Source: JAHQVK01 sp036788295
GTDB taxonomy: Bacteria; Myxococcota; Kuafuiibacteriia; Kuafuiibacteriales; Kuafuiibacteriaceae
Reading direction: 5' to 3'
DNA: 64,000 nt
NCBI GenBank assembly: GCA_036788295.1
Contig: DAIQNR010000022.1
Location: 1-64,000 of the forward strand
Part shown: one piece after another, positions 1 to 8,941 of the stretch
How the letters are laid out: each line of letters begins with the position of its first letter
How positions within the stretch are numbered: position 1 is the stretch's first letter
The notes under the pieces: model-generated
Databases searched by the model: none
What the model was told of the DNA's origin: nothing
The model's input: only the letters and a program-made list of their open reading frames with translations
Position numbers and translations under genes: made by a program

Positions 1-649
1 GGTCGCGCATCGCGCCCATGTCATCGGCGTGCTGCTCACTGGGATGCTCGATGACGGAACGGCCGGGCTGCTGGCGGTCAAGCGATGCGGCGGCGTCGCG
101 ATCGTCCAGGATCCAGACGATGCCGCCTACCCCGAGATGCCGCAGAGCGCCCTGAACAGCGTCGAGGTGGACCACTGCGTCCCCGTGTCCGAGATGGGCG
201 GGCTCATCGAGAGGCTCGTGGCCCAAGAGCCGGGAAAGAGGGTGCGAGTTCCGGAGGACATCAAGACGGAAGCGAAGATCGCGGAGCGCGTCCTGAGCGA
301 TGTCGAGCAGGTGGGCGGTCTGGGCGCTCAGGTGCCCTACAACTGTCCGAACTGCGGCGGCGTTCTGTGGGAGGTCGGCGAGGGCCCGCCGAGGCGATAT
401 CGCTGCCACACCGGACACTCGTTCACGGCCGCCGCGCTGCTCACCAGCCAGACCGAGAAGATCGAAGAAAGGCTCTGGGTGTCCCTCCGGATGTTCGAAG
501 AGCGAAAGAACCTCTTGAACAACATGGCAGCGACGTCGGCCACATCGCTCGAGCGATCCTACAGGGAGAAGGTCAAGGAGGCGGACCTTCACATCAAGCG
601 GATCAGGGAGATGCTGCACGCGGAGCAGCCCGAAGCCCGGGAGCAATAG
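1..649 (+). CDS. CheB-type protein-glutamate methylesterase, C-terminal part (5' end outside window)
   Basis: The frame is already open at base 2, so the N-terminus lies outside the window. The visible protein starts with the end of a CheB methylesterase domain: LLTGMLDDGTAGL is the conserved LLTGM..DG segment carrying the catalytic aspartate, followed by GGVAIVQDP and the EMPQSAL motif. After about 90 residues comes a small zinc-ribbon-like module (CPNCGG..., then CHTGHSF) and a helical tail rich in Glu, Lys and Arg. This CheB-plus-ribbon layout is known from chemosensory-like systems outside classical flagellar chemotaxis. The family removes methyl groups from glutamates of chemoreceptors or related signalling proteins. 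The partner receptor, CheR and any receiver domain would lie upstream and cannot be seen. The domain call is firm; the biological target is unknown. Confidence 0.85.
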   Translation, partial: VAHRAHVIGVLLTGMLDDGTAGLLAVKRCGGVAIVQDPDDAAYPEMPQSALNSVEVDHCVPVSEMGGLIERLVAQEPGKRVRVPEDIKTEAKIAERVLSDVEQVGGLGAQVPYNCPNCGGVLWEVGEGPPRRYRCHTGHSFTAAALLTSQTEKIEERLWVSLRMFEERKNLLNNMAATSATSLERSYREKVKEADLHIKRIREMLHAEQPEAREQ

Positions 650-667
650 CCGCCGTTTTCTGCACCC

Positions 668-693
668 GGGAGCGGCCGGCCATCCCGGCTCCC
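668..693. terminator. Possible bidirectional terminator between convergent genes
   Basis: GGGAGC (668-673) and GCTCCC (688-693) form a GC-rich hairpin exactly in the gap between the CheB-type gene and the convergent helicase gene. There is no clear T-tract, so this is a structural suggestion only. Confidence 0.4.
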
Positions 694-702
694 GCGCGAG
701 CT

Positions 703-3700
703 TCAGCGGAGGAGCCTCAGCAGCGCCTCGGCGTCGGTCGCCACCGGGGCGTTGGTCCCGTCGAGCACCCTCTCGGCGAGCACGCGCTTCTCCCCGTGCA
801 GGGCGAGGACCTTCTCTTCGATGCTCCCCTTCGTAACCAGGCGATAGATCGTCACCGGCCGGGTCTGGCCCATCCGGTGGGCGCGATCCGAAGCCTGGTC
901 CTCGACCGCGGGGTTCCACCAGGGGTCGAGGTGGATCACATAATCGGCGCCGGTGAGGTTGAGGCCGGTGCCGCCGGCCTTCAGGCTGATGAAAAACAGC
1001 GCGCCCTCGCCTTCCTGAAACGCGGCCACCTCGGCGCGGCGCTTGGCGGCCGGCGTGCTGCCATCGAGATAGTTGCTCGTCCATCCCATGGCGTCGGCTC
1101 GAGCGCGCGCGAGCTTCAGAAACGTGGTGAATTGGCTGAACACGAGCGCGCGGTGGCCGCCCGCGATCAGCTCCTCCGCGAGCGCCTCGAAGGCCTCGAG
1201 CTTGCTCGACGGGAGGTCGAGGTCGGGGCGTACGAGGCTTGGGGCGCAGGCGGCCTGGCGGAGTCGGGTGAGCGCGGCGAGGATCCGGATCACGGCGCTC
1301 GAACCGGCGCCTTCGAGCTCCTCGAGCGCCTCCTGGCGGAGGGCCTCCGAAAACGCCGCCTCATCCTCGGTCGGGATGACTTCGTGAACCACCTCCGTTC
1401 GCGGGGGCAGCTCGGTGAGGACCTCTCGCTTCGTTCGGCGGAGCACGAAAGGCCGGACGAGCTCGCGGAGCTGGCGCATCGCCGGTCCGTCCGGATCGCT
1501 CGCGATCGGCCTTGCGAACCGCCGCTCGAAGCTCGCCTGGCTGCCGAGCAAACCGGGGTTGGCGAAGTTCATGAGGCTCCACAGCTCGAGCACGCGGTTC
1601 TCGATCGGGGTCCCGGTGGTCAGGAGGCGAAAGTTGGCCTTCAAGGCGAAAGCGGCCCGGGCGCGCTGGGTGTCCGGGTTCTTGATGGACTGCGCCTCGT
1701 CGAGGACCGCCGTCGCCCACGTGAGCGCGGTGAAGGCCTCCGCGTGCAGGGCAAAGAGGGCGTAGCTCACGATCACGAGGTCGAAAGCCCCGGCGGCGCT
1801 GAGGTCGCCGGGAGCGCCGCTGAGGAGCTGCACCCGCAAGGTCGGCGCGAAGCGGGTCGCCTCGTCGGCCCAGTTGCCCGCCACCGACGTCGGGGCGACC
1901 ACGAGCGCAGGGCCGGCGCTCGCCCGGGCGACGAGCAGCGCGAGCGTCTGCACCGTCTTTCCGAGGCCCATGTCGTCGGCGAGGCAGGCGCCGGCGCCCC
2001 AGTGGGCGAGCCGGCGCATCCATACATAGCCCTCCCGTTGGTAGTCGCGAAGGTCCGCCTCGAAGGTGCGAGGGACGCGGGGCTTCAGCGACGCCGCTTC
2101 CCGCGCGCGCTCGAGCCGGAGGCGCATCTCTTCGCTTGGCTCGAACCCAGCGAGATCGTCGGCCCAACCGGCAAAGATCCCCGCGGCCACCGGTGGGATG
2201 CGCACATCTTCCCGGTCTTGTTCCCGAGCTCCGCACAGCAGGTCGAGGCGCTCGGCGAGCGCCGCCGAGAGGGCGACGAAGCGGGCGTCGTCGAGCTCGA
2301 TGAAGCGACCCCGGCGAGACGGCGCGCGATCGAGCAGGGCGCGCAGGTCGAGCACCCGCTCCTGGTCGAGCTCGAGTTCTCCTTCGAGAGCGAGCCAATC
2401 TCTGTCCGAAGCTTCGGCCGAGATTCGCATATGGCCGAGGGTTCGCTCGGGGAGCACCTCGAGCGGGTCGTCGCCCGTCCAGATCTGGACCGCATCGTCT
2501 CCGAGCGCCCAAAGCTCGAGCAGCACCTCGAGCCCGTCTGCCTGCTCGAAGCAGCGCGCTCCTCTGAGAGACTCGGCGCGGGCCAGCGTGGGGCACCGAG
2601 CCTCCACTTCGGCCGCCAGCGCGGTCTCCCGCTCGAGGTCGCGGGTGCACAGCACCCGCTCGCCCGCGACCTGCGCCGCCATGGACCGGCCCCCGGCCCC
2701 CGGCACGCGCATCGGTCCTTCGAGCCCAAGCGGCGCCACGTGCAGCTCGACCCGCAGGCCGGCCCCGGCTCGGCCGAGGCGGAGCACGGGGCGAGGGTCG
2801 GCCTCGACCTCCCGGCCGGCCACCACTGCCGGGTCCACGTCGCTTTCCACCGTCACCGTCCGGGCGAGGCGAGAGATGAGCGGCTGAAGCCTCGAGCGGG
2901 CCGCGGCGGGCAGGTCGATGCCGCTTCCGATGCGCCGGGCCAGCTCGATGGTTTTTCCTTCGAGCGGGTACACCTCGATGACATCGCCCACCCGCTCCAC
3001 CACCGGGCTTCGGCCTGCGGGCGAGGGCGGGTGAAAGCAGAGCTTCGTGGATCCGTCGTCGTTTTCGATGACCCGGACGCTCGGCCTCTTCTCCACCACC
3101 TCGAGCCGACGCTCCGGGTCGCGGGACCACATCACCCGAGGGTGACCAACGAGCGCACGGGCGACGTCGACAGTGAACTCGAGATCGGGCGCTCCGTAGG
3201 CCCAGCCCCCGACGGGGGAGATGCAGGCCGCCGCCTTTCGATCTTCTTCACCGAGCCAGGGCTCGGTCCCGGTCGCCCGATACAAGCGGCGAAGCGCGAC
3301 CGCCGCGCCGGCGGTCCACCCTCGCTTGTTTCGGCGCTGAAGCCGGGGCTGCACCACCATCTTTCCTCCTCGGTAGGGGTCGTCGAATACATCGGCCCAC
3401 CACACCAATCTCTCCACCCCCTCCTGCTCCAGGGCGTTCGCGTCGTCGCCGAACGGCCCGAGCTCGGCCTCGATGGCGTCGAGCGCCGCCTCCCAAGGGG
3501 CGCGACGGCGAAGGATTCGGTGGAAGACGAGGTGCTCGGGCGGGTTCGAAGGCATCTCGCGCCAGGCCCGCAGCGCCTCGATCTGAACGGACAGCCAAAC
3601 GTAGCCGTTTTGGAGAAGCGCCTTCTCGACGGCCAGCGGGACCGGCGGCGCGCTCTCCCCCCGAGCGAGAGCGAGCGTCACATGCGCTACGATTTCGGAC

Positions 3701-4713
3701 CAATCGGGACGGCTGGTGGGGTGCGGGAGCTTCGACCCGTCGAGGTGGACAAGAGCCAAGCGCTCCGTGATTGTCATCGGGCGGTTACGCTTCCCCGCGA
3801 CCGACTCCAAATGGGTCCGCGCCGCCGCGACCGCCTCGCCCTCGCCGGTGGCGAGGACATAGGCCAAAAAGTCGGCGTATGGGCCGTCGAGGCAAGGTTT
3901 TTTCACCCGCCGCGGGATCGCGCGCCACGCCCGAAGCGCGGCGTCTCGGCACCCCGCGGCGTCGCCCGCGGCGAGCGCGAGCAGGGCTCGACCTTCTTGC
4001 ACCCAGCCGTGCGCCTCCTCTTCGAGGCCGTCGAGCAGCCCCCCGTCCGAGCCGGTGACGAAGATTTGGTAGATCGCGGCGCGGGCCCGGGTGTCGAGCT
4101 CCGCTCTTCGAAGGAGCGCGCGCGCGTCTTCGGGGAGCGGCCCGCCTTGCTCGGTCACGCGGTCGAAGAAGAAGGATAGGAGCGGGCGAACGGCCGCCGG
4201 CTCGAGCTCGATCAGGGCCGGCGTGAGGGGTCCGAAGCAGTCCTCGACCGCCTTCACCGCGAGCTCGCGCGCATCGCTGGCGCGGTGCTCGGCGGCGAGG
4301 CGTTGAAGCTCCCGCTGCACGCCCTGCGGGTCGCCCGCGTAGAGCGCAAACCGGGCCTCGATCCGCGGACAGAGGCCGTGCATCGGTCCGAACTCCGCCA
4401 TCAGCGCGTCCCGGACCGCCCGCAGCAGCTCCGGGCGCCGCGAGAGGGCCACGCGGACAACCCCCGCCCGCTCATGAGGGACGGCGAGCTTTCCGCTCTC
4501 GGGCTCGACCAGCAGCCCCAAAGCGAGCCACCCTTCCATCGCCGCCCGCCACTTCTCCGGGGAGCGCCGCCCGTCCGCGATCTTCGCCTTCTTCGCTGCC
4601 GCCCGCGCGAACTGCTGGAGGGTTTCCGCGTCGACGCTCACGGTGGGCAGCGCGAGGCACCCCAGGGCGACCAGATCGGCGTCGGTCAGAGACGAAAGCA
4701 CGTCGGCGTCCAT
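703..4713 (-). CDS. SNF2/Rad54-family DEAD/H ATPase (helicase-like), 1336 aa
   Basis: The last third of the protein is a complete SNF2 ATPase: ADDMGLGKTVQTLALL (motif I, about residue 909), VLDEAQSIKNPD (motif II with a DEAQ box), TGTPIENRVLELWSLMNF (motif III), LVFSQFTTFL, then GTGLNLTGADYVIHLDPWWNP and QASDRAHRMGQT (motifs V and VI). SNF2 enzymes translocate on double-stranded DNA and remodel protein-DNA complexes; bacterial members include RapA/HepA. The first roughly 860 residues are Ala/Leu/Arg/Glu-rich and match no domain I recognise, although a long poorly conserved N-terminal region is usual in myxobacterial SNF2 proteins. The ATG at 4713 gives MDADVLSSLTDADLV. The gene stands alone on its strand and converges with the CheB-type gene. 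Confidence 0.93.
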   Translation of the reverse strand: MDADVLSSLTDADLVALGCLALPTVSVDAETLQQFARAAAKKAKIADGRRSPEKWRAAMEGWLALGLLVEPESGKLAVPHERAGVVRVALSRRPELLRAVRDALMAEFGPMHGLCPRIEARFALYAGDPQGVQRELQRLAAEHRASDARELAVKAVEDCFGPLTPALIELEPAAVRPLLSFFFDRVTEQGGPLPEDARALLRRAELDTRARAAIYQIFVTGSDGGLLDGLEEEAHGWVQEGRALLALAAGDAAGCRDAALRAWRAIPRRVKKPCLDGPYADFLAYVLATGEGEAVAAARTHLESVAGKRNRPMTITERLALVHLDGSKLPHPTSRPDWSEIVAHVTLALARGESAPPVPLAVEKALLQNGYVWLSVQIEALRAWREMPSNPPEHLVFHRILRRRAPWEAALDAIEAELGPFGDDANALEQEGVERLVWWADVFDDPYRGGKMVVQPRLQRRNKRGWTAGAAVALRRLYRATGTEPWLGEEDRKAAACISPVGGWAYGAPDLEFTVDVARALVGHPRVMWSRDPERRLEVVEKRPSVRVIENDDGSTKLCFHPPSPAGRSPVVERVGDVIEVYPLEGKTIELARRIGSGIDLPAAARSRLQPLISRLARTVTVESDVDPAVVAGREVEADPRPVLRLGRAGAGLRVELHVAPLGLEGPMRVPGAGGRSMAAQVAGERVLCTRDLERETALAAEVEARCPTLARAESLRGARCFEQADGLEVLLELWALGDDAVQIWTGDDPLEVLPERTLGHMRISAEASDRDWLALEGELELDQERVLDLRALLDRAPSRRGRFIELDDARFVALSAALAERLDLLCGAREQDREDVRIPPVAAGIFAGWADDLAGFEPSEEMRLRLERAREAASLKPRVPRTFEADLRDYQREGYVWMRRLAHWGAGACLADDMGLGKTVQTLALLVARASAGPALVVAPTSVAGNWADEATRFAPTLRVQLLSGAPGDLSAAGAFDLVIVSYALFALHAEAFTALTWATAVLDEAQSIKNPDTQRARAAFALKANFRLLTTGTPIENRVLELWSLMNFANPGLLGSQASFERRFARPIASDPDGPAMRQLRELVRPFVLRRTKREVLTELPPRTEVVHEVIPTEDEAAFSEALRQEALEELEGAGSSAVIRILAALTRLRQAACAPSLVRPDLDLPSSKLEAFEALAEELIAGGHRALVFSQFTTFLKLARARADAMGWTSNYLDGSTPAAKRRAEVAAFQEGEGALFFISLKAGGTGLNLTGADYVIHLDPWWNPAVEDQASDRAHRMGQTRPVTIYRLVTKGSIEEKVLALHGEKRVLAERVLDGTNAPVATDAEALLRLLR

Positions 4714-4882
4714 CGAGGGACGTCATGGCCGGTCGAGCGCCCGAGGTCGAGACCCGGGACCTCTTTCCCCGCCCCGCCGAGCTTGCGGGGCGGGACGGGC
4801 TCCGGGGGGAATCGACGTGAACCGAGCGGTGAGGGCGAAGGATCCGGCGCGGGCGGAAAACATGGGGAAACGGCGGTTGAGG

Positions 4883-4922
4883 CCGCCCCTTTCCGGCCGC
4901 TGCCGCCCCTTTCCGGCCGCTG
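4883..4922. repeat. Two perfect 20-bp direct repeats upstream of the Cys-rich lipoprotein gene
   Basis: CCGCCCCTTTCCGGCCGCTG occurs at 4883-4902 and again at 4903-4922, directly abutting, 63-102 bp before the start codon at 4985. The place is right for a regulator binding site or promoter element, but no known operator is recognised. It lies in the 271-bp divergent region between the helicase and the lipoprotein genes. Confidence 0.6.
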
Positions 4923-4984
4923 CGGCCGCCCCATTTGGATTGGGAGCGGGTTCGTCACCGGACCGCTCCCCAAGGAGATTCTGC

Positions 4985-5596
4985 ATGTACCGCATCGCCT
5001 TCGCCGGCCTTCTCGGCCTCACCCTCGTCGCCTGCGGCGAGGACATCCCCTCCGACGGCAACCTCGAGAGCGCAGCCCGGCCCGCCCCCGGGCGGCCTGA
5101 TCCGGGCACGGACCCCGGTCCGGGGGACCCCACCGACCGCTGCGTCGCCCTCCGCCGCCAGATCGCGGCGTGCAACGACCGGGCAGAGGCCGCTTGCGCC
5201 ATCCCCATCGCCGACGCCGAGCAGTGCCGAGCCCGGCTCGCCACCTGCCTCGAACGGGCCCGCCGCACGGGGGACCGGACCCCCTGCATCCCCATCTCCC
5301 AGCGCTGCCAGGCCCTGGGGGACACCATCGACGCCTGCTTCGAACCCTGCCGCCAGCTCTCGGAGCGCTTCGAGGCCGCTTGCCGGCCCCCCGAGCCGCC
5401 GCCCCCGCCGGCGGACCTCTGTCGCAGCCTGCGATTCGCCCTGAACCAGTGCGAAGCGGAGACCTGCAGCCTCGATTGCGCGCCGCTCGCCCGGGTGTTC
5501 CGCCTCTACTGCGGCTCCGGCCCCGCCTGCGGGCCGGAACCTTCGGATCCGGCCGACCCATCCGATCCCTCGCCCCGGCCTCGCCCCGGCCGCTGA
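4985..5596 (+). CDS. Cysteine-rich lipoprotein of unknown function, 203 aa
   Basis: The start is placed at ATG 4985 because AAGGAG lies at 4972-4977, with good spacing, and the protein then begins with a short lipoprotein signal peptide (MYRIAFAGLLGLTLVAC, lipobox LVAC). The mature part opens with a Pro/Gly/Asp linker (about residues 30-50) and then has a Cys-rich body with many cysteines in short Ala/Arg-rich helices, ending in a Pro/Asp/Ser tail. I recognise no family. The cysteines are spaced like disulfide pairs in small secreted helical domains, which fits a protein anchored in the outer membrane. It is transcribed alone, with a strong terminator directly behind it. The role is unknown. 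Confidence 0.8.
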   Translation: MYRIAFAGLLGLTLVACGEDIPSDGNLESAARPAPGRPDPGTDPGPGDPTDRCVALRRQIAACNDRAEAACAIPIADAEQCRARLATCLERARRTGDRTPCIPISQRCQALGDTIDACFEPCRQLSERFEAACRPPEPPPPPADLCRSLRFALNQCEAETCSLDCAPLARVFRLYCGSGPACGPEPSDPADPSDPSPRPRPGR

Positions 5597-5604
5597 GGCC
5601 CGGC

Positions 5605-5649
5605 AACCCCCGAGCGGAGGACTCCCCTAAGGTGTTGCTCGGGGGTTTT
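5605..5649 (+). terminator. Intrinsic terminator of the Cys-rich lipoprotein gene
   Basis: A perfect 11-bp inverted repeat (AACCCCCGAGC at 5605-5615, GCTCGGGGGTT at 5637-5647) is followed by more T on the plus strand. The right arm and part of the loop lie inside the last codons of the convergent murB gene, so one element may serve both genes. Confidence 0.75.
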
Positions 5650-6685
5650 GACCCACGATCCGGGGCTCGGGTTCGAGCTCGACCCCGAAGTGGGCGCGGA
5701 CTCCGGCTCGGATCTCGTCGGCGAACGCGAGCAGAGCGGAGGTGGTCCCGCCGCCGTGGTGGACGAGCGCGAGCGCGTGCCGCGAGGACAGCCCGACCGG
5801 GCCCCGGCGGGTGCCTCTCTCGAATCCGCTCTGCTCGATGAGCCAGGCTGCGGCCAGCTTGACCCGGCCCTCCCCGGCAAAATAGCGCGGGGGCGGGGGG
5901 AGCCCCCGGGCCTGGGCCCGGGCGGCGACGTCTTCGGCCACCGCGACCTCGACCACCGGGTTCATGAAAAAGGAACCCACCGAGCGACGGTTTTCGTCGT
6001 CCGGCGCGAGCACCATCGACTTTTTGCGTCGAAGCGCGAGCACAGCGAGCCTCACCTCTTGTGCGCTGGCCCTCGCCCCGACCACGGCGGCCAGCTCCGG
6101 GTACCGAACGAGCGGCAACCCACCGGGTTCGAGGGCCAGCGTGACCGACAACACCACCCATCTGTCCGGGTTTCGCTTCAGCCGGCTGTCGCGGTAGCCG
6201 AAATCGACGTCCTCGGGGCCAAGACGGACGACCTGGCCGGATGCGCGATCGAGGACGCGCAGCGTGGCCAATGAGTCCGAGATTTGCGCCCCGTAGGCGC
6301 CGACGTTCTGGATGGGCGTCGCGCCGACCGTGCCCGGGATCCCAGACAGGCATTCAAGGCCAGATAGCCCCGCGTCCACCGTCGCCGCGACCAAACCATC
6401 CCAGTCCTCGCCCGCGGCGGCCTGCACCGTCGCCCTTGGGCCGAAGTCCACCCCCCGAAGGCGCACCGCGACCACGAGACCAGGAAAGCCACCATCGGCG
6501 ATGACGAGGTTCGAACCCCCTCCCATGAGAAGAGTGGGCAAGCCCTCTTCCGTCGCCCAAGCGAGCGCCTCGAAGAGCCGCTCCTCGGACGCGGCCTCGA
6601 ACAGATACCGAGCCGGTCCACCGAGGTCGAGCGTCGTGAAGGGAGCGAGCGGGACGTTCTCCCTGAGGCCTGCCGGAGCGGTCAC
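5627..6685 (-). CDS. murB: UDP-N-acetylenolpyruvoylglucosamine reductase MurB
   Basis: MurB is the cytoplasmic FAD enzyme that uses NADPH to reduce UDP-GlcNAc-enolpyruvate to UDP-MurNAc in peptidoglycan synthesis. The protein (352 aa) opens with the FAD-domain signature TTLDLGGPARYLFEA and LLMGGGSNLVIADGGF, continues with CLSGIPGTVGATPIQNVGAYG, and carries the catalytic-serine segment RRSVGSFFMNP near residue 235. The C-terminal substrate-binding part contains AAWLIEQSGF and SSRHALALVHHGG. The length is normal. The GTG start at 6685 gives MTAPAGLRENVPLAPFTTLD, which matches the usual N-terminus. It follows the HYDIN-like gene by 10 bp on the same strand and is not near other mur genes, an unlinked position that is common in myxobacteria. 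Confidence 0.97.
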   Translation of the reverse strand: MTAPAGLRENVPLAPFTTLDLGGPARYLFEAASEERLFEALAWATEEGLPTLLMGGGSNLVIADGGFPGLVVAVRLRGVDFGPRATVQAAAGEDWDGLVAATVDAGLSGLECLSGIPGTVGATPIQNVGAYGAQISDSLATLRVLDRASGQVVRLGPEDVDFGYRDSRLKRNPDRWVVLSVTLALEPGGLPLVRYPELAAVVGARASAQEVRLAVLALRRKKSMVLAPDDENRRSVGSFFMNPVVEVAVAEDVAARAQARGLPPPPRYFAGEGRVKLAAAWLIEQSGFERGTRRGPVGLSSRHALALVHHGGGTTSALLAFADEIRAGVRAHFGVELEPEPRIVGQNPRATP

Positions 6686-6695
6686 GAGATCTCGG

Positions 6696-8219
6696 TCAGG
6701 AACAGTTGTTGGGGATCCCGGGCGGGGTGGGGATGATGGTGTCGGTCATCCGGAAAGACCCGGTCGCGCCGTCCCAATCGATCTCACCCGCGAGCCAGAC
6801 CTGGTTGCAGGTCATCCTGCGGGTCTGGCGGCCGACCTCCTGCCCGCCGAGGCTGGTTCGGACCTCGGCCTCGCTCGCACCCCGGCGGTTGTCGTTGAAG
6901 TAGTGGACGAACACCCGGTAGGTCCCCGGAGCAGCCCGGGTCATGTTGATTCGCTCTGGACCAAACCCGGTCGTGACGTCGCGGTCGAGAAAGCAGTTGT
7001 CGGTTGGGTCGCCGCGCACGCCCCAGTCGGGGTTGCGGTTTGCAAAAAAGCAGTCGAGCGGGCCGAACAGAGCGCCCGCGGGAGCGACGAGGTGCAGGTC
7101 GAGGTCCGTAAATCCGGTGTTCCAGGTGAGTTCGAGGGCGATCGCCGTCGCATCTGCTGCGGGCTCGGTGACCCGGCCCCGAAGGTTCAGCCGGGCCTCG
7201 GACCGGCCGCCCGCGTCCTCGAACGAAAGCGTCAGCGTGGCCTCGCGGGGGCCGAGCACGCCCGTCGGGGTGAACTGCACCGGGACCATGATCGACCCGC
7301 CCGCCGGCACCACCCGGCCGGCGAGGTTCGGCGCGCCGAAGTTGGTCGGATCGCTCGCCTCGGCGCTCAGAATCCGGACCTGGCCCCCGCTCGCGGTGCA
7401 GCTGGCGGACCGCTCGCTGCTTCGGCCTCGCTGGACCCCACCGAAGTCGAGCGCCACCGGCTGGCAAGTCAGGTTGCCAAGCGGCGGCCGGCCCCGTCCG
7501 GTCAGCGCGAGCTCGACCGGCTCGCGCATGCCGTCCACGTCGAGCAGGATCGTCTCCCCGAACGTCGCGGCCGCGGAGGGGGTGAATCGAAGGACGATGG
7601 CGCTGCCCTCCTCTGCGACCGCGACGACCACGGGCAGCTCGGTGTCGAGACCATAGATCGGACCTTCCCTCGCGTCGCTGTCGTTCGAGCGCAGGCGCGC
7701 GGACACCACCCGGCCTTCGGCGGTGCCGTCGTTGTTGAGCAGGATCTCCCGGCGGTCGGTCTGCCCGACCGGCACTTCCCCAAAATCCACCCGGACCGGA
7801 TTCGCCCGGACATCCGGTGCCATTCGAATGGTGCCGATCCCTCGAAGCGGCAGCTCGATGTCGTCGTCCATGGTGCCGAGCCTCACCGAACCTTCGATGA
7901 GACCCTCCTGAAGGGGGAGAAAGACCACGTCGATCTCGACCGAATTGTTCGGCGGGAGGATCGCGCCCTCGAGCGGCCGCTTCAGCCCCCGGAGGCTGAA
8001 CGACTCGGCGATGTCGACCGCGGCCACGTCGAGCCCGACCTCTCCGGTGTTGGACAGCACCACCGGCAGCGCCCGGGCGCTGCCGACCGTCACCTCGCCG
8101 AAGTCGAGCGCCTCGGGGGCAAAAGCCCCGGAGGCGGTGAGCTGGTTGAGCGTTCCGCCGTCCTCGCAGGCCGCGGCCAAAACCAGCGCCCCGATCCACC
8201 GTCTCGACATCGTTTGCAT
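6696..8219 (-). CDS. Choice-of-anchor/HYDIN-type lipoprotein with C-terminal DUF2135-like domain, 507 aa
   Basis: The protein has a short lipoprotein signal (MSRRWIGALVLAAAC, starting at ATG 8210; ATG 8219 is the alternative used here). It then has three Ig-like domains of the ASPM/SPD-2/hydin or choice-of-anchor D type, visible as repeated LDFGEVTVGSA..LPVVLSNTG, VDFGEVPVGQTDRREILLNNDGT and LDFGGVQRGRSSERS. From about residue 370, ELTWNTGFTDLDLHLVAP, DWGVRGDPTDNCFLDRD and GTYRVFVHYFND form a YfaP/DUF2135-like beta domain. Such proteins are cell-surface lipoproteins, often myxobacterial, with adhesion-like architecture and no known substrate. No Shine-Dalgarno is obvious. It lies between orn and murB on one strand. 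Confidence 0.85.
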   Translation of the reverse strand: MQTMSRRWIGALVLAAACEDGGTLNQLTASGAFAPEALDFGEVTVGSARALPVVLSNTGEVGLDVAAVDIAESFSLRGLKRPLEGAILPPNNSVEIDVVFLPLQEGLIEGSVRLGTMDDDIELPLRGIGTIRMAPDVRANPVRVDFGEVPVGQTDRREILLNNDGTAEGRVVSARLRSNDSDAREGPIYGLDTELPVVVAVAEEGSAIVLRFTPSAAATFGETILLDVDGMREPVELALTGRGRPPLGNLTCQPVALDFGGVQRGRSSERSASCTASGGQVRILSAEASDPTNFGAPNLAGRVVPAGGSIMVPVQFTPTGVLGPREATLTLSFEDAGGRSEARLNLRGRVTEPAADATAIALELTWNTGFTDLDLHLVAPAGALFGPLDCFFANRNPDWGVRGDPTDNCFLDRDVTTGFGPERINMTRAAPGTYRVFVHYFNDNRRGASEAEVRTSLGGQEVGRQTRRMTCNQVWLAGEIDWDGATGSFRMTDTIIPTPPGIPNNCS

Positions 8220-8238
8220 GGCCAGATGATGGCACCGA

Positions 8239-8305
8239 GGAGTCCGTAGCGCGACTCCGAGCCGGCTCGATGTGGGCAATAAACGCACATTGTCTCCTAA
8301 AGACA
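8239..8305. other. Cluster of small inverted repeats between orn and the HYDIN-like gene
   Basis: Three palindromic elements lie in this 89-bp gap: GGAGTC/GACTCC (8239-8244, 8253-8258), the 12-bp palindrome CGAGCCGGCTCG (8258-8269), and TGTCT/AGACA (8291-8295, 8301-8305). They could end orn transcription or act in the leader of the lipoprotein gene. No T-tract is present, so the role is open. Confidence 0.35.
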
Positions 8306-8308
8306 CAC

Positions 8309-8899
8309 TCATGCCGGCTTGGCGGTGTCCGGAGCCGGCGGCGAGCCGAGGTCGTCAGCGGTCCGGAACAGCACCGCCCGGTAGTGGGCCAGCTCGCGAA
8401 TCGACGCCCGCGCGTCGGACAGGGCGGTGTGATCGGAGCTCTGCTTCGCGCCGGTCGCCTCCGGCGGATACCACCGCTTCGCGAGCTCCTTCACGGTGGA
8501 GACGTCCACCATCCGGTAGTGGAGGTACCCGTGCACGGCGGGGAAGTACCGGTGGAGGAAGCGACGGTCCTGGTGGATCGAGTTGCCGGCGAGAATGCCC
8601 TCGCCCGGTCGCACCCACCGGGCGAGCATCGCGAGCAGCTTGCGCTCGGCCTCGAGCAGGGCGACCTCCGACTTTCGAACCGCCTTGGTCAGCCCGTTCT
8701 CGTTGTGCATCTTGCGCACCACCGGCTGCATCCGGTCGAGCACCGCATCGGGCTGCCAGATCGTGAACTCGACCGCGTCGAGCTCCACGAGCTCGGCGTC
8801 GGTGATCACCGCCGCCACCTGCAGGGGCACGTCGGTCTCCGGGTCGAGCCCGGTCATCTCCATGTCGAGCCACACCAGGTGGTGCCGCGGGTCGCTCAT
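8309..8899 (-). CDS. orn: Oligoribonuclease Orn
   Basis: Orn is the DEDDh 3'-5' exoribonuclease that degrades 2-5-nt RNA fragments and linear di-nucleotides such as pGpG, the product of c-di-GMP turnover. All acidic motifs are visible: WLDMEMTGLDPETD (first D and E), GNSIHQDRRFLHRYFP (second D) and SSDHTALSDARASI (H and last D). The 196-aa length is typical. I start at ATG 8899 (MSDPRHHLVWLDMEMTGL), which fits the family; a GTG at 8917 adds six residues that the family lacks. It is the fifth gene in a same-strand run beginning with the kinase at 13.7 kb. Confidence 0.96.
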   Translation of the reverse strand: MSDPRHHLVWLDMEMTGLDPETDVPLQVAAVITDAELVELDAVEFTIWQPDAVLDRMQPVVRKMHNENGLTKAVRKSEVALLEAERKLLAMLARWVRPGEGILAGNSIHQDRRFLHRYFPAVHGYLHYRMVDVSTVKELAKRWYPPEATGAKQSSDHTALSDARASIRELAHYRAVLFRTADDLGSPPAPDTAKPA

Positions 8900-8941
8900 G
8901 AAGGGGCGCGATAGCACGCGGACGCTTCGACGGGGAACGGC

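Noticed and set aside
85..4179. Open frame of 1364 codons on the plus strand across the helicase gene
   Set aside because: It is antisense to the SNF2 gene, rich in Arg, Pro and Gly, and has no motif; high GC keeps this frame free of stops.
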